Origin: Rugosibacter sp.
Lineage (GTDB): Bacteria; Pseudomonadota; Gammaproteobacteria; Burkholderiales; Rhodocyclaceae
NCBI GenBank assembly: GCA_030652715.1
Contig: JAUSQB010000360.1
Span: forward strand, 1-5,223
DNA: 5,223 bases
Direction: 5' to 3'
Part shown: positions 1 to 5,223 of the stretch, one piece after another
How positions within the stretch are numbered: position 1 is the first letter of the stretch
How the letters are laid out: the number at the start of each line of letters is the position of its first letter
Translations under genes and position numbers: made by a program
The notes under the pieces: model-generated
What the model was told of the DNA's origin: nothing
The model's database searches: none
Seen by the model: the letters and a program-made list of their open reading frames with translations, nothing else

Positions 1-788
1 TCGCTGGACGCCCCAACGTGGGCAAAAGTACGCTGGTCAATACCTTGCTTGGCGAAGAGCGTGTCATCGCGTTTGACATGCCAGGCACCACGCGTGATGC
101 CATTGAAATTGCTTTTGAGCGCAACGGCAAGGCTTATACCCTGATTGATACCGCCGGATTGCGGCGCAAGGGTCGGGTGTTTGAAGCCATTGAAAAGTTT
201 TCCGTTATCAAAACCCTGCAAGCGGTTGAAGAAGCCAACGTCGTCGTGTTGATGGTTGATGCCAGCCAGGATATCTCCGATCAAGATGCGCATATTGCCG
301 GGTTTTGTGTGGAGGCCGGGCGCGCCCTGGTGGTTGCCGTCAATAAATGGGATGCGATTGATGCGTATCACCGTGAGCGCGTTAAAGAAGCCATTGAACA
401 TAAGCTCAATTTTCTTGGCTTTGCGCAGGTGCATTACATCTCTGCCAGTAAAGGGCAGGGCATTGCCGGTGTTTTGGCTTCTGTCGATAAAGCCTATGCG
501 GCGGCAATGGCAAAAATGGCCACGCCTAAACTCACCCGAGTGCTCATCGCTGCGGTTGAAAAACAGACGCCGCCACGCCATGGCTTGTTTCGTCCCAAAC
601 TACGCTACGCACATCAAGGCGGCAGCAACCCGCCGATTATCGTGATTCATGGCAATATGCTGGAACACATTCCTGCCTCCTACACGCGCTTTCTTGAGCG
701 CTACTTTCTTGAGGCGTTCAAGTTGCAAGGCACGCCATTGCGAATTCAGTACAAAAGCTCTAAAAACCCGTTTGCCGATGAGCGTTAA
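1..788 (+). CDS. der: GTPase Der (EngA), C-terminal part, cut by window start
   Basis: Der is an essential tandem-domain GTPase that binds the 50S subunit and acts in its late assembly in the cytoplasm. Only the second GTPase domain and the C-terminal KH-like domain are here; the reading frame enters at base 3 and is open at the 5' edge. The G motifs are all visible: P-loop GRPNVGKST at 6-32, switch I PGTTRD at 81-98, DTAG at 147-158, NKWD at 342-353 and SASKGQG at 441-461. From about 525 to the TAA at 786-788 comes the KH-like domain, with the Der hallmark stretch [17 protein letters not shown]. The sequence [15 protein letters not shown] followed by [10 protein letters not shown] is typical of the second rather than the first G domain, so the first must lie upstream. 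The C-terminus (NPFADER) lacks the basic tail of E. coli Der. Identification is firm. Confidence 0.97.
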   Translation, partial: AGRPNVGKSTLVNTLLGEERVIAFDMPGTTRDAIEIAFERNGKAYTLIDTAGLRRKGRVFEAIEKFSVIKTLQAVEEANVVVLMVDASQDISDQDAHIAGFCVEAGRALVVAVNKWDAIDAYHRERVKEAIEHKLNFLGFAQVHYISASKGQGIAGVLASVDKAYAAAMAKMATPKLTRVLIAAVEKQTPPRHGLFRPKLRYAHQGGSNPPIIVIHGNMLEHIPASYTRFLERYFLEAFKLQGTPLRIQYKSSKNPFADER

Positions 789-854
789 AGGCTGCAAGGC
801 CGATGCAAACATTTGTGTAAAAGTCGGCGCTGGCGGCACGGCACCGAAAAATCG

Positions 855-883
855 TTTACATTGTTCATCTACAAAAACAGAAT
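855..883 (+). promoter_or_regulatory. candidate sigma-70 promoter for hfq
   Basis: In the 124-base gap between der and hfq, TTTACA at 855-860 (5 of 6 to the -35 consensus) is followed after 17 bases by CAGAAT at 878-883 (4 of 6 to the -10 consensus). A start near 890 would give a leader of about 20-25 bases ending in the hfq ribosome binding site. This would let hfq and the genes after it be transcribed apart from der. The match is by eye only, and read-through from der is also possible. Confidence 0.4.
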
Positions 884-898
884 CACCTCTCCACTCTC

Positions 899-905
899 TA
901 AAGGA
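899..905 (+). promoter_or_regulatory. ribosome binding site of hfq
   Basis: TAAAGGA ends 7 bases before the ATG at 913. It fixes the Hfq start: the same reading frame is open back to 649, but that upstream part overlaps der in another frame and has no Hfq similarity. This is one of only two clear Shine-Dalgarno sites in the window. Confidence 0.75.
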
Positions 906-912
906 TGCAACC

Positions 913-1152
913 ATGAGTAATAAAGGGCAAATGTTACAAGACCCGTTTTTGAATATCTTGCGTCGTGAGCATGTTCCCGTCGCTGTCTATCTGGTCAATG
1001 GCATTAAACTGCAAGGGCAAATCGATTCTTTCGATCAGTATGTGGTGCTGCTAAAGAACACCGTGACTCAAATGGTCTATAAGCATGCCATATCAACGAT
1101 TGTTCCCGTGCGCGCAATTGATATGCCGCTTGAGGCGGATGGGGCTGGCTGA
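913..1152 (+). CDS. hfq: RNA chaperone Hfq
   Basis: Hfq is a hexameric Sm-like ring that pairs small RNAs with mRNAs in post-transcriptional control. The 79-residue product is nearly collinear with E. coli Hfq, shifted by one residue. It has [11 protein letters not shown] at 4-14 (Gln9 corresponds to proximal-face Gln8), the Sm1 region with [18 protein letters not shown] at 26-43, and the Sm2 signature [10 protein letters not shown] at 56-65. The rim patch reads RREH (17-20) where E. coli has RRER; RKEH-type rims are also known in Neisseria, so this is probably normal for the class. The tail after the core is only about 14 residues with three acidic positions (D70, E74, D76), far shorter than in the 102-residue E. 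coli protein. The ATG at 913 is backed by a good ribosome binding site and by the family's usual N-terminus. hflX follows after 46 bases. Confidence 0.98.
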   Translation: MSNKGQMLQDPFLNILRREHVPVAVYLVNGIKLQGQIDSFDQYVVLLKNTVTQMVYKHAISTIVPVRAIDMPLEADGAG

Positions 1153-1173
1153 CCCTCTTCCGGGTTTCTTGTT
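1151..1173 (+). terminator. weak hairpin after hfq, possible attenuator
   Basis: GACCC at 1151-1155 can pair with GGGTT at 1162-1166 (last pair G-U) around the loop TCTTCC, followed by the T-rich TCTTGTT to 1173. The stem is only five pairs and the 5' arm overlaps the hfq stop codon, so it could at most cause partial termination between hfq and hflX. No strong terminator exists in this gap. Confidence 0.25.
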
Positions 1174-1198
1174 GCGCCAATTCTCCTGCTGATCACTG

Positions 1199-2350
1199 AT
1201 GTTTGATCGTCCTGCCAGTGGTGAAAATGCCGTGTTGGTTCAGCTTGATTTTGGCACGGGCGACTTTGCCGAACGTTTGTCCGAGTTCCATCTGCTGGCT
1301 GAAAGTGCGGGTGCCAGGCCGCTTGCCGTGGTGACTGGCAGGCGTGTGCGGCCTGACCCTGCATTGTTTGCAGGCCAAGGGAAAGTGGCTGAGATATCTG
1401 CAGCGGTGCGCTCGCATGAAGCTGCGGTCGTGCTGTTCAACCACGAGCTGACGCCCGCGCAGCAACGTAACTTGGAGCATGAGTTGCAATGTCTGGTCAT
1501 TGATCGGAGCAGCCTGATTCTGGATATTTTTGCGCTGCGTGCAAAAAGCCATGAGGGTAAATTACAAGTTGAGCTGGCGCAATTGCAGCATATGGCAACG
1601 CGTCTGGTGCGTGGTTGGACTCACCTCGAACGTCAAAAAGGCGGTATCGGTATGCGCGGCCCGGGTGAAAAGCAGCTTGAAACCGATCGTCGCCTGCTGG
1701 GTCGGCGCGTGGCCTTGTTAAAAGAGCGACTCAAACTGCTCGAACGCCAACGTGCTGTTCGCCGCAAGTCACGCCAGCGGCCGGGGGTTTTGTCTGTGTC
1801 TTTGGTCGGATACACCAACGCGGGTAAAAGCACACTGTTCAATGCTTTGACCAAGGCTGGCGGATACACTGCCGATCAGTTGTTTGCGACGCTCGATACA
1901 ACCTCTCGCCAGCTATATGTGGCAGGTGCAGGCCAGATTGTGCTGTCCGATACGGTGGGTTTTATCCGCGACTTGCCGCACTCATTGGTGGCCGCGTTTC
2001 AATCTACACTGGAAGAAACCGCGCAGGCTGACTTGTTATTGCATGTGGTAGATGCGGCCAGTGCGGATCGAGACCAGCAAATGGCAGCAGTTAATCAGGT
2101 GCTAGCGGAGATTGGTGCAGCCGATGTACCTCAGGTGATCGCGTGGAACAAGATTGACATTACAGCAGCAAGTCCAGGGCTTCTGCAGGCGGGATGTGGT
2201 AACATTTCCACTGTTCGACTAAGTGCGAAAACAGGTGAAGGCATGCCACTATTGCGGAATGTGCTGGCCGAATTTTCGCAAACCTGTCGGTTGTTGGAAG
2301 AATCTGGGCCAAGTAGCTGTCTGGCAACTGCCGATACGGTGGCACCATGA
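1199..2350 (+). CDS. hflX: ribosome-splitting GTPase HflX
   Basis: HflX is a cytoplasmic GTPase that binds the ribosome and splits stalled or hibernating particles, notably after heat stress. The 383-residue product has the N-terminal HflX domain (about 1-195), including the family signature GGIGMRGPGEKQLETDRR at 148-165 and a basic helical stretch to about 195. The G domain follows: P-loop GYTNAGKST at 204-212, switch I DQLFATLDTT at 226-235, DTVGF at 251-255, NKID at 317-320 and SAKTGEG at 342-348. The C-terminal tail is short, which explains the smaller size than E. coli HflX (426). The ATG at 1199 is the earliest reasonable start, because an in-frame TGA lies at 1190-1192. MFDRPASGENAVLV is a usual opening for the group. 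No clear Shine-Dalgarno site precedes it, so translation may depend partly on ribosomes leaving hfq 46 bases upstream. Confidence 0.97.
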   Translation: MFDRPASGENAVLVQLDFGTGDFAERLSEFHLLAESAGARPLAVVTGRRVRPDPALFAGQGKVAEISAAVRSHEAAVVLFNHELTPAQQRNLEHELQCLVIDRSSLILDIFALRAKSHEGKLQVELAQLQHMATRLVRGWTHLERQKGGIGMRGPGEKQLETDRRLLGRRVALLKERLKLLERQRAVRRKSRQRPGVLSVSLVGYTNAGKSTLFNALTKAGGYTADQLFATLDTTSRQLYVAGAGQIVLSDTVGFIRDLPHSLVAAFQSTLEETAQADLLLHVVDAASADRDQQMAAVNQVLAEIGAADVPQVIAWNKIDITAASPGLLQAGCGNISTVRLSAKTGEGMPLLRNVLAEFSQTCRLLEESGPSSCLATADTVAP

Positions 2351-2370
2351 TTTTTTAATTTTTCCCATTC

Positions 2371-2462
2371 CCGGATTTTGATGTTCGATGCGGCAACTAG
2401 ATGCTGTGCTGCATTAACCTGACGGAGCTTATTTTATTGTGATAACCGGTATTTTGATGTCG
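2371..2462 (+). repeat. imperfect direct repeat spanning the hflK start region
   Basis: CCGG-ATTTTGATGT-T-CG at 2371-2387 recurs as CCGG-T-ATTTTGATGT-CG at 2446-2462, 75 bases apart. Ten bases (ATTTTGATGT, 2375-2384 and 2451-2460) are identical and the flanks match with one-base indels. The second copy contains the probable hflK start codon (2457); the first contains an ATG in the same setting (2381). The rest of the 106-base hflX-hflK gap is T-rich just after the hflX stop (2351-2363) with no convincing stem before it. Confidence 0.5.
2424..2441 (+). promoter_or_regulatory. GGAG ribosome binding site with alternative GTG start of hflK
   Basis: GGAG at 2424-2427 is the only Shine-Dalgarno-like site before hflK. 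It lies 11 bases before an in-frame GTG (2439) and 29 bases before the ATG (2457) that family comparison favours. The GTG start would add six residues, VITGIL with the valine read as fMet, to HflK. The frame is closed further upstream by TAA at 2415-2417. The spacing is long for the GTG and too long for the ATG, so the site makes the start uncertain rather than deciding it. Confidence 0.4.
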
Positions 2463-3704
2463 CTTAATGATCATGGCTGGGGTAATCAGCCAGGTGGAAG
2501 CAAAGGCGGGGGTAAGCAAGGCCCACCTGATCTGGAGGATTTATGGCGGGACATAAACCGTCGGTTGTCAGGTTTTTTTGGTAAAAACCCCCCGGGTAGT
2601 GGTGGCAACAACGGCGCCGGTGGAGATTCTGGCATGCCGAATATCAGCCCAAGGCAATTTGGCGGCGGCATCAGCCTTGTCGTGGTGCTGGTTGCGGTTG
2701 TGTGGCTGGCTAGCGGCTTCTATATCGTGGATGCTTCGCAACGCGGCGTGGTGCTGCAGTTCGGTGCTTACAAGGAGACGACGGAACCGGGCCTGCGCTG
2801 GCGCTTACCGTGGCCGATGGAGACTAGTCAGGTAGTGAATCTGACCGGCGTGCGTACAGTGGAAGTGGGTTATCGCGGCACGGAAAAAAACAGAGTGCCG
2901 CAAGAGGCGCTGATGCTGACCGATGATGAAAACATTGTCAGCGTGCAGTTTGCCGTGCAGTATTTGCTGAAGGATCCCAAGGATTATTTATTCAAGAACC
3001 GTGACCCTGATGCGGCTGTAACCCAGGCAGCGGAAACCGCTATCCGTGAGGTTGTAGGCAAGAGCAAAATGGACTTTGTGCTCTACGAAGGGCGCGATCA
3101 GATTGCAGCAAATACCCAGAAACTGATTCAGGATATTCTTGACCGCTATGCGACGGGTATCCAGGTGCGCTCGGTCAGCATGCAGGGCACGCAGCCGCCG
3201 GAGCAGGTGCAGGCGGCTTTTGATGATGCCGTGAAAGCCGGACAGGACAGGGAGCGAGCCAAGAACGAAGGCCAAGCCTATGCTAATGGCGTGATTCCTC
3301 GGGCGCAGGGCACTTCATCGCGGCTGATGGAAGAGTCCAACGGTTATAAACAGCGCATCATTGCGACTGCCGAAGGGGATGCTTCGCGCTTCAAGCAGAT
3401 TCTTGACGAGTACAAAAAAGCGCCTGAAGTAACGCGCAACCGCATGTATCTGGAAACCGTAGAGCAAATATACGCCAGTACCAGCAAGGTGATGATTGAT
3501 GCCAAGAGTTCCGGCAATCTGCTGTATTTGCCGCTGGATAAACTGATGCAAGCGGGCGCCGGTGCATCGTCTGAATTGACGGATACGACAGCAACTATGC
3601 CGCGCGGAACCGCATCAGTGCCAACTGTCGCCAATGATATACCATCACAGATTGAACGGTCGGCGCCAGGCAATATGCGCTCGCGTGAAAGGGGAGAGCG
3701 CTAA
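2457..3704 (+). CDS. hflK: FtsH modulator HflK, SPFH/band 7 membrane protein
   Basis: With HflC, HflK forms a large periplasm-facing assembly in the inner membrane that encloses the FtsH protease and limits its access to substrates. From the ATG at 2457 the product has 415 residues (E. coli 419). In order: a cytoplasmic Gly/Pro-rich N-terminus with QGPPDLEDLWRDINRRL; one membrane helix at about 72-90 (ISLVVVLVAVVWLASGFYI); the SPFH domain opening VDASQRGVVLQFG and EPGLRWRLPWP; a charged helical region; the conserved GNLLYLPLDKLM near 353-364; and a low-complexity tail of about 50 residues ending RERGER. I chose the ATG because family members begin close to MSLND; a GTG at 2439 and a TTG at 2454 are alternatives. 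The coding sequence contains runs of seven T (2573-2579), six C (2588-2593) and seven A (2884-2890) but the frame is intact. Its stop overlaps the hflC start by one base. Confidence 0.96.
   Translation: MSLNDHGWGNQPGGSKGGGKQGPPDLEDLWRDINRRLSGFFGKNPPGSGGNNGAGGDSGMPNISPRQFGGGISLVVVLVAVVWLASGFYIVDASQRGVVLQFGAYKETTEPGLRWRLPWPMETSQVVNLTGVRTVEVGYRGTEKNRVPQEALMLTDDENIVSVQFAVQYLLKDPKDYLFKNRDPDAAVTQAAETAIREVVGKSKMDFVLYEGRDQIAANTQKLIQDILDRYATGIQVRSVSMQGTQPPEQVQAAFDDAVKAGQDRERAKNEGQAYANGVIPRAQGTSSRLMEESNGYKQRIIATAEGDASRFKQILDEYKKAPEVTRNRMYLETVEQIYASTSKVMIDAKSSGNLLYLPLDKLMQAGAGASSELTDTTATMPRGTASVPTVANDIPSQIERSAPGNMRSRERGER
3691..3696 (+). promoter_or_regulatory. ribosome binding site of hflC inside the end of hflK
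   Basis: GGGGAG lies 7 bases before the hflC ATG at 3704 and is encoded within the last codons of hflK. The junction is TAATG (3702-3706), where the last A of the hflK stop is the first base of the hflC start. This arrangement fits translational coupling and matched output of the two partner subunits. Confidence 0.8.
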
Positions 3705-4567
3705 TGCAACGCACCATTTCATTTTTTGCTTCCATTATCTTCGGCGTGCTGATACTGGTATCCATGACGATTTTTACGGTCGATCAACGTCAGTACGCCA
3801 TCATTTTCCAGCTGGGTGAAGTCAAGGCGGTATTTACCGAGCCGGGACTGGCATTCAAATGGCCGCTGATTCAGAATGTGCGCTTTTTTGACAAGCGCAT
3901 TCTTACTCTGGATGCAGCAGAACCTGAACGTTTTTTGACTGCTGAAAAGAAGCCGGTGCAGGTTGATTCCTTTGTCAAGTGGCGCATAAACAATGTGACG
4001 CAGTATTACATCTCAGTAGGCGGCGATGAGTCATTGGCGAGAATTCGCCTTATGCAAACTGTCAATGCCGGATTGCGCGAGGAATTTGGCCGCCGTACAG
4101 TGCATGATGTGGTTTCTGGTCAGCGCGATAGCATCATGGTTGAGGTACAAAAAAAGGCGGATCTCGAAATGCGTTCGATTGGTGTGGAAATCGTCGATGT
4201 CAGGCTCAAGCGTGTCGACTTTCCACCTGAGGTTTCCGAGTCGGTGTACCGGCGGATGGAAACCGAGCGTAAGCGCGTTGCCAACGAATTGCGCGCACAA
4301 GGTGCTGCAGAAGCAGAAAAAATTCGTGCCAATGCCGACCGGCAAAGCGAGGTGATTGTTGCCGAGGCTTATCGTGATGCGCAAAAAGTCAAAGGCGAGG
4401 GCGACGCTAAAGCTGCCTCGATTTACGGGCAGGCTTTTGGTGCTAATCCTGAGTTCTATTCCTTTTATCGCAGTCTGGAAGCCTATCGCGCCAGTTTCAA
4501 AAACAAGAGCGATTTGCTGGTCATCGAACCGAATTCCGAATTCTTCAAATATCTGAAGAATAGCTGA
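3704..4567 (+). CDS. hflC: FtsH modulator HflC, SPFH/band 7 membrane protein
   Basis: HflC is the partner of HflK in the complex around FtsH in the inner membrane. The 287-residue product begins with a membrane helix at about 5-24 (ISFFASIIFGVLILVSMTIF), followed at once by the SPFH domain: TVDQRQYAIIFQLGEVK, then EPGLAFKWPLIQNV and FDKRILTLD. Around 185-247 is the long Ala/Glu/Lys-rich helix (METERKRVANELRAQGAAEA and on) typical of HflC, then the conserved end GANPEFYSFYRSLEAYR and DLLVIEPNSEFFKYL. It is shorter than E. coli HflC (334), but no domain appears lost. The start is fixed by a strong ribosome binding site and the TAATG overlap with hflK. A 34-base gap separates it from the next gene, with no terminator visible. 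Confidence 0.97.
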   Translation: MQRTISFFASIIFGVLILVSMTIFTVDQRQYAIIFQLGEVKAVFTEPGLAFKWPLIQNVRFFDKRILTLDAAEPERFLTAEKKPVQVDSFVKWRINNVTQYYISVGGDESLARIRLMQTVNAGLREEFGRRTVHDVVSGQRDSIMVEVQKKADLEMRSIGVEIVDVRLKRVDFPPEVSESVYRRMETERKRVANELRAQGAAEAEKIRANADRQSEVIVAEAYRDAQKVKGEGDAKAASIYGQAFGANPEFYSFYRSLEAYRASFKNKSDLLVIEPNSEFFKYLKNS

Positions 4568-4601
4568 CGCGGAAAGTAACTGAACATAGCGACGGTTGGC
4601 C

Positions 4602-4787
4602 ATGTACAAGACATTGCTACTTGCTTTTGCGTTAATGCTGCTTATTGAGGGTATGTTGCCATTTTTGGCACCCCATGTTTGGCGTGACATGTTTCGCCGA
4701 TTGACTGAATTATCCGACGGACAAATTCGGTTTATTGGTTTGTCATCGATGGTGCTCGGCTTGATTTTATTGATGTTATTTCGGTAA
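4602..4787 (+). CDS. DUF2065 (YjeT-like) small inner-membrane protein
   Basis: This 61-residue protein resembles the DUF2065 family, whose E. coli member YjeT also lies just after hflC. It has two hydrophobic segments: about 4-24 ([20 protein letters not shown], holding the family's LxLxxEGxxPxxxP pattern) and about 42-60 ([19 protein letters not shown]). They are joined by a basic, amphipathic linker with [17 protein letters not shown]. This predicts a two-helix hairpin in the membrane. No catalytic motif is visible and the biochemical role is not established. The constant position beside hflKC suggests, without proof, a link to the FtsH-HflKC system. I chose ATG 4602; an in-frame TTG at 4596 is possible. 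No clear ribosome binding site precedes it. Confidence 0.88.
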   Translation: MYKTLLLAFALMLLIEGMLPFLAPHVWRDMFRRLTELSDGQIRFIGLSSMVLGLILLMLFR

Positions 4788-4792
4788 TACGC

Positions 4793-5223
4793 ATGGGAAA
4801 TCGTCGCTGGCTGTTGCCTGAGTCAATCGAGGATGCGCTGCCTCGCGAGGCTGAACACATCGAAACCTTGCGGCGTCGGCTGCTGGATGAATTTTCCAGC
4901 TATGGTTACGACTTGATCATGCCGCCGATGCTCGAATTTGTCGAGTCATTGCTGCCAGGCAATCGTTGCGATCTGGATTTGCGCACCTTTAAATTGGTGG
5001 ATCAGATTTCCGGCCGCAGCATGGGCGTGCGTGCCGATATAACCCCGCAAGTGGCGCGGATCGATGCCCATTTGCTTAACCGCAAGGGCGTGACCCGCCT
5101 GTCTTATTGCGGCAGTGCGCTGCATACGCTGCCCGCCGGCTTCAATGCCACGCGCGAGCCGTTGCAGATCGGCGCAGAAGTCTACGGTCACGAGGGCCTC
5201 GAAGCCGACATCGAAATTGTCCG
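4793..5223 (+). CDS. hisZ: ATP phosphoribosyltransferase regulatory subunit HisZ, N-terminal part, cut by window end
   Basis: HisZ is a histidyl-tRNA synthetase-like protein without tRNA-charging activity. It joins the short form of HisG to make active ATP phosphoribosyltransferase, the first step of histidine synthesis. The first 143 codons are present and the frame runs open off the window. The opening [17 protein letters not shown] and the class II synthetase-like segments [46 protein letters not shown] (77-96), [10 protein letters not shown] and [12 protein letters not shown] fit HisZ better than HisS, which carries different motif residues and is usually longer. The ATG at 4793 is 5 bases after the DUF2065 stop and has no Shine-Dalgarno site, so coupling to the upstream gene is likely. 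In related genomes purA commonly follows; that cannot be seen here. Confidence 0.95.
   Translation, partial: MGNRRWLLPESIEDALPREAEHIETLRRRLLDEFSSYGYDLIMPPMLEFVESLLPGNRCDLDLRTFKLVDQISGRSMGVRADITPQVARIDAHLLNRKGVTRLSYCGSALHTLPAGFNATREPLQIGAEVYGHEGLEADIEIV

Noticed and set aside
812..846. Terminator after der
   Set aside because: A CGGCGC/GCACCG stem followed by five A residues can be drawn, but it has a mismatch, a large loop and no T tract on the plus strand.
649..912. Longer N-terminus for hfq in the open upstream frame
   Set aside because: The extension overlaps der, shows no Hfq similarity, and the ATG at 913 has both a good binding site and the family's normal N-terminus.
600..914. Minus-strand open frame across the der-hfq gap
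   Set aside because: It mostly mirrors the der KH-like domain coding sequence, has no known motif, and opposes the operon direction.
2354..2359. TTTAAT as a -10 box for an hflK promoter
   Set aside because: It matches 5 of 6, but no -35 element lies at 16-18 bases upstream and there is no extended -10 TG; the match is expected by chance in a T-rich stretch.
2328..2363. Intrinsic terminator after hflX
   Set aside because: The only stem (CTGCCG/CGGTGG with loop ATA, 2328-2342) needs two G-U pairs and lies 8 bases before the T run, too weak and too far for a convincing terminator.
2363..2370. Heat-shock (sigma-32) -10-like TCCCATTC before hflK
   Set aside because: No CTTGAA-like -35 element lies at the required distance upstream.
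2884..2890. A AAA AAC slippery heptamer in hflK
   Set aside because: It is in the right frame for -1 slippage, but I see no downstream stem or upstream Shine-Dalgarno-like stimulator and the -1 frame stops after about a dozen codons; chance is more likely.
4031..4690. Long open frame (219 codons) on the minus strand over hflC
   Set aside because: It lies antisense to a well-supported hflC, shows no recognisable family or binding site, and is best explained as a shadow of hflC codon use.

Overview
The window is a stretch of betaproteobacterial-type chromosome, probably Nitrosomonadales or Burkholderiales. This rests on gene order (der, hfq, hflX, hflK, hflC, a DUF2065 gene, hisZ), on protein sequences closest in wording to betaproteobacterial members of these families, and on roughly balanced base composition. 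All seven genes are on the plus strand, tightly spaced, and look like one operon or two overlapping transcription units. I cannot name the species.

Layout: 1-788 is the 3' part of der (second GTPase domain plus KH-like domain; the first GTPase domain lies upstream of the window). 789-912 is a 124-base gap with a plausible sigma-70 promoter and a good ribosome binding site for hfq. 913-1152 is hfq, a short 79-residue Hfq. 1153-1198 is a 46-base gap with a weak hairpin. 1199-2350 is hflX. 2351-2456 is a 106-base gap, T-rich at its start, carrying an imperfect direct repeat of the hflK start region. 2457-3704 is hflK, 3704-4567 hflC (one-base overlap), 4602-4787 a 61-residue DUF2065/YjeT-like membrane protein, and 4793-5223 the N-terminal 143 codons of hisZ, cut by the window end. 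No stretch over 300 bases lacks a gene.

How the genes work together: Der matures the large ribosomal subunit and HflX splits stalled or hibernating ribosomes, so two ribosome-associated GTPases flank the RNA chaperone Hfq. HflK and HflC form the inner-membrane SPFH complex that surrounds and modulates the FtsH protease. The small membrane protein after them has no firmly known function. HisZ is the regulatory subunit of the first enzyme of histidine synthesis. In Gammaproteobacteria the same core usually sits between miaA and purA; here der and hisZ take the flanking positions.

I found no mobile element, CRISPR array, tRNA, rRNA or new defence-type system. This is mainly a housekeeping cluster. 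The points worth a second look are small: the hflX-hflK leader region, the hflK start choice, the short Hfq tail, the weak ribosome binding sites, and the conserved but uncharacterised DUF2065 gene.
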